Shown: positions 5,603-6,221 of the stretch, piece after piece
How the letters are laid out: every line of letters starts with the position of its first letter
Position numbering within the stretch: the first letter of the stretch is position 1
DNA from: Candidatus Omnitrophota bacterium
Lineage (GTDB): Bacteria > Omnitrophota > Koll11 > Gygaellales > Profunditerraquicolaceae
NCBI GenBank assembly: GCA_028712045.1
Contig: JAQTRA010000058.1
Location: 1 to 6,221 of the forward strand
Length of the DNA: 6,221 bases
Direction of reading: 5' to 3'
Translations under genes and position numbers: made by a program
The notes under the pieces: generated by a model
The model's input: only the letters and a program-made list of their open reading frames with translations
Database searches by the model: none
Told to the model about the DNA's origin: nothing

Positions 5603-6221
5603 ATGATTGGATTAATTGGTAAAAAAATCGGAATGACTCAAGTGTTTGCCAGCGACTCAAGCCAGGTGGGAGTTACGGCTTTAGAGGCCGGGCCTTGTGC
5701 TATCCTGGCGATCAAAGATAAGAATATTCAGCTAGGGTTTGAATTGGCTAAAGAAAAGAATTTAAAAAAACCGCAATTAGGATTGTTCAAAAAATTAAAG
5801 ATTACTCCGCGTAAAGTGATCAGGGATCTTACCAAAGAAGCTAATGTTGAATATAAAGTTGGAGATGAGCTTAAGGTTGATCTTTTCGCTGAAGGAGATT
5901 TTGTCGATGTTTGCGGCATTTCTATTGGTAAAGGTTTTCAGGGTGGTATGAAGCGTTGGCATTGGCAGGGTGGGCCCAGGACTCATGGTTCAACTTCGCA
6001 TCGCCGGGTTGGTTCGATAGGTTCCAGTACTACTCCGGGCCGAGTTTTCCGCGGCCATCATATGCCCGGGCACATGGGTGCCGAGCAGGTAACCATGCAG
6101 AATTTAAAAGTTATCAAGATAGATTTAGAGAATAATATTATATTAGTTGAGGGCGCAGTCCCGGGCCATAAAAATGGCTATATTGTAATTACTAAAGCCA
6201 TGAAGAAAAAGGCTAAAAAGA
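5603..6221 (+). CDS. rplC: 50S ribosomal protein L3 (3' end outside window)
   Basis: L3 is an early-assembling 50S protein whose long loop reaches toward the peptidyl-transferase centre. The reading frame opens with [15 protein letters not shown], the standard L3 N-terminus, and runs 206 codons plus one base to the window edge. E. coli L3 has 209 residues, so probably only a few codons are missing. Further signatures are [20 protein letters not shown] (about 112-131), [20 protein letters not shown] (133-152) and [22 protein letters not shown] to about residue 174. The segment after GPC is about six residues shorter than usual: KDKNIQLGF replaces the common form that contains DGY and AVQLGF. 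VGSIG replaces the more usual PGSIG. The start lies 25 bases after rpsJ; a weak ACGGA (5588-5592) 10 bases upstream is the only Shine-Dalgarno candidate. It is the second gene of the S10 cluster. Confidence 0.98.
   Translation, partial: MIGLIGKKIGMTQVFASDSSQVGVTALEAGPCAILAIKDKNIQLGFELAKEKNLKKPQLGLFKKLKITPRKVIRDLTKEANVEYKVGDELKVDLFAEGDFVDVCGISIGKGFQGGMKRWHWQGGPRTHGSTSHRRVGSIGSSTTPGRVFRGHHMPGHMGAEQVTMQNLKVIKIDLENNIILVEGAVPGHKNGYIVITKAMKKKAKK

Noticed and set aside
5415..5660. Minus-strand open frame across the rpsJ-rplC joint
   Set aside because: It is antisense to the conserved 3' part of S10 and the start of L3, has no motif and is a shadow frame.
1..6221. Novel system, mobile element, CRISPR array, riboswitch or RNA gene
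   Set aside because: Every long open stretch is a recognised housekeeping gene, gaps total little more than 100 bases, and I saw no repeats, integrase-like genes, tRNA folds or known aptamer motifs.

Overview
The window is a compact, one-direction block of core translation and transcription genes on the + strand, in the order rpoC (3' part) - rpsL - rpsG - fusA - tuf - rpsJ - rplC (5' part). This is the classic bacterial rpoBC / str / S10 order. Here the three blocks are packed together, with gaps of 3, 20, 3, 61, 3 and 25 bases. All gene identities are secure from conserved motifs and full-length matches to family architecture. No RNA gene, mobile element, CRISPR array, integrase, toxin or other accessory gene is visible, and no stretch over 300 bases lacks a gene.

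The organism is a bacterium with moderate to slightly low GC by eye (Leu is mostly TTA/CTT; TAA is the usual stop). The best taxonomic clue is EF-Tu. Its switch I region carries a [14 protein letters not shown] version in place of the usual APEEKARGITI. From memory, this version and the longer segment after the G5 motif are shared with planctomycetes. That suggests a member of the Planctomycetota/Verrucomicrobia/Omnitrophota neighbourhood, with Omnitrophota as my tentative guess. A tree would be needed to settle this.

Layout: bases 1-1032 are the C-terminal 343 residues of RNA polymerase beta'. Bases 1036-1904 encode the small-subunit proteins S12 and S7. Bases 1908-4004 encode EF-G, followed by the only real intergenic space. 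That space (4005-4065) holds a GC-rich stem-loop, a 14-base perfect palindrome and a full-consensus Shine-Dalgarno for tuf. A near-consensus sigma70-type promoter lies inside the 3' end of fusA, about 150 bases before tuf. Bases 4066-5268 encode EF-Tu, 5272-5577 encode S10/NusE, and 5603 to the end encodes L3, cut by the window edge just before its expected stop.

Functionally, S12 and S7 build the decoding head and body of the 30S subunit. EF-Tu delivers aminoacyl-tRNA and EF-G drives translocation. S10 and L3 begin the long S10 ribosomal protein cluster. The rpoC-rpsL and tuf-rpsJ joints leave no room for a terminator, promoter or ribosomal-protein-binding leader, so control must differ from the E. 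coli str and S10 operons. The tuf leader is the one place where separate regulation is visible. I found no undescribed system. The points worth a second look are the EF-Tu switch I variant and the tuf control region.
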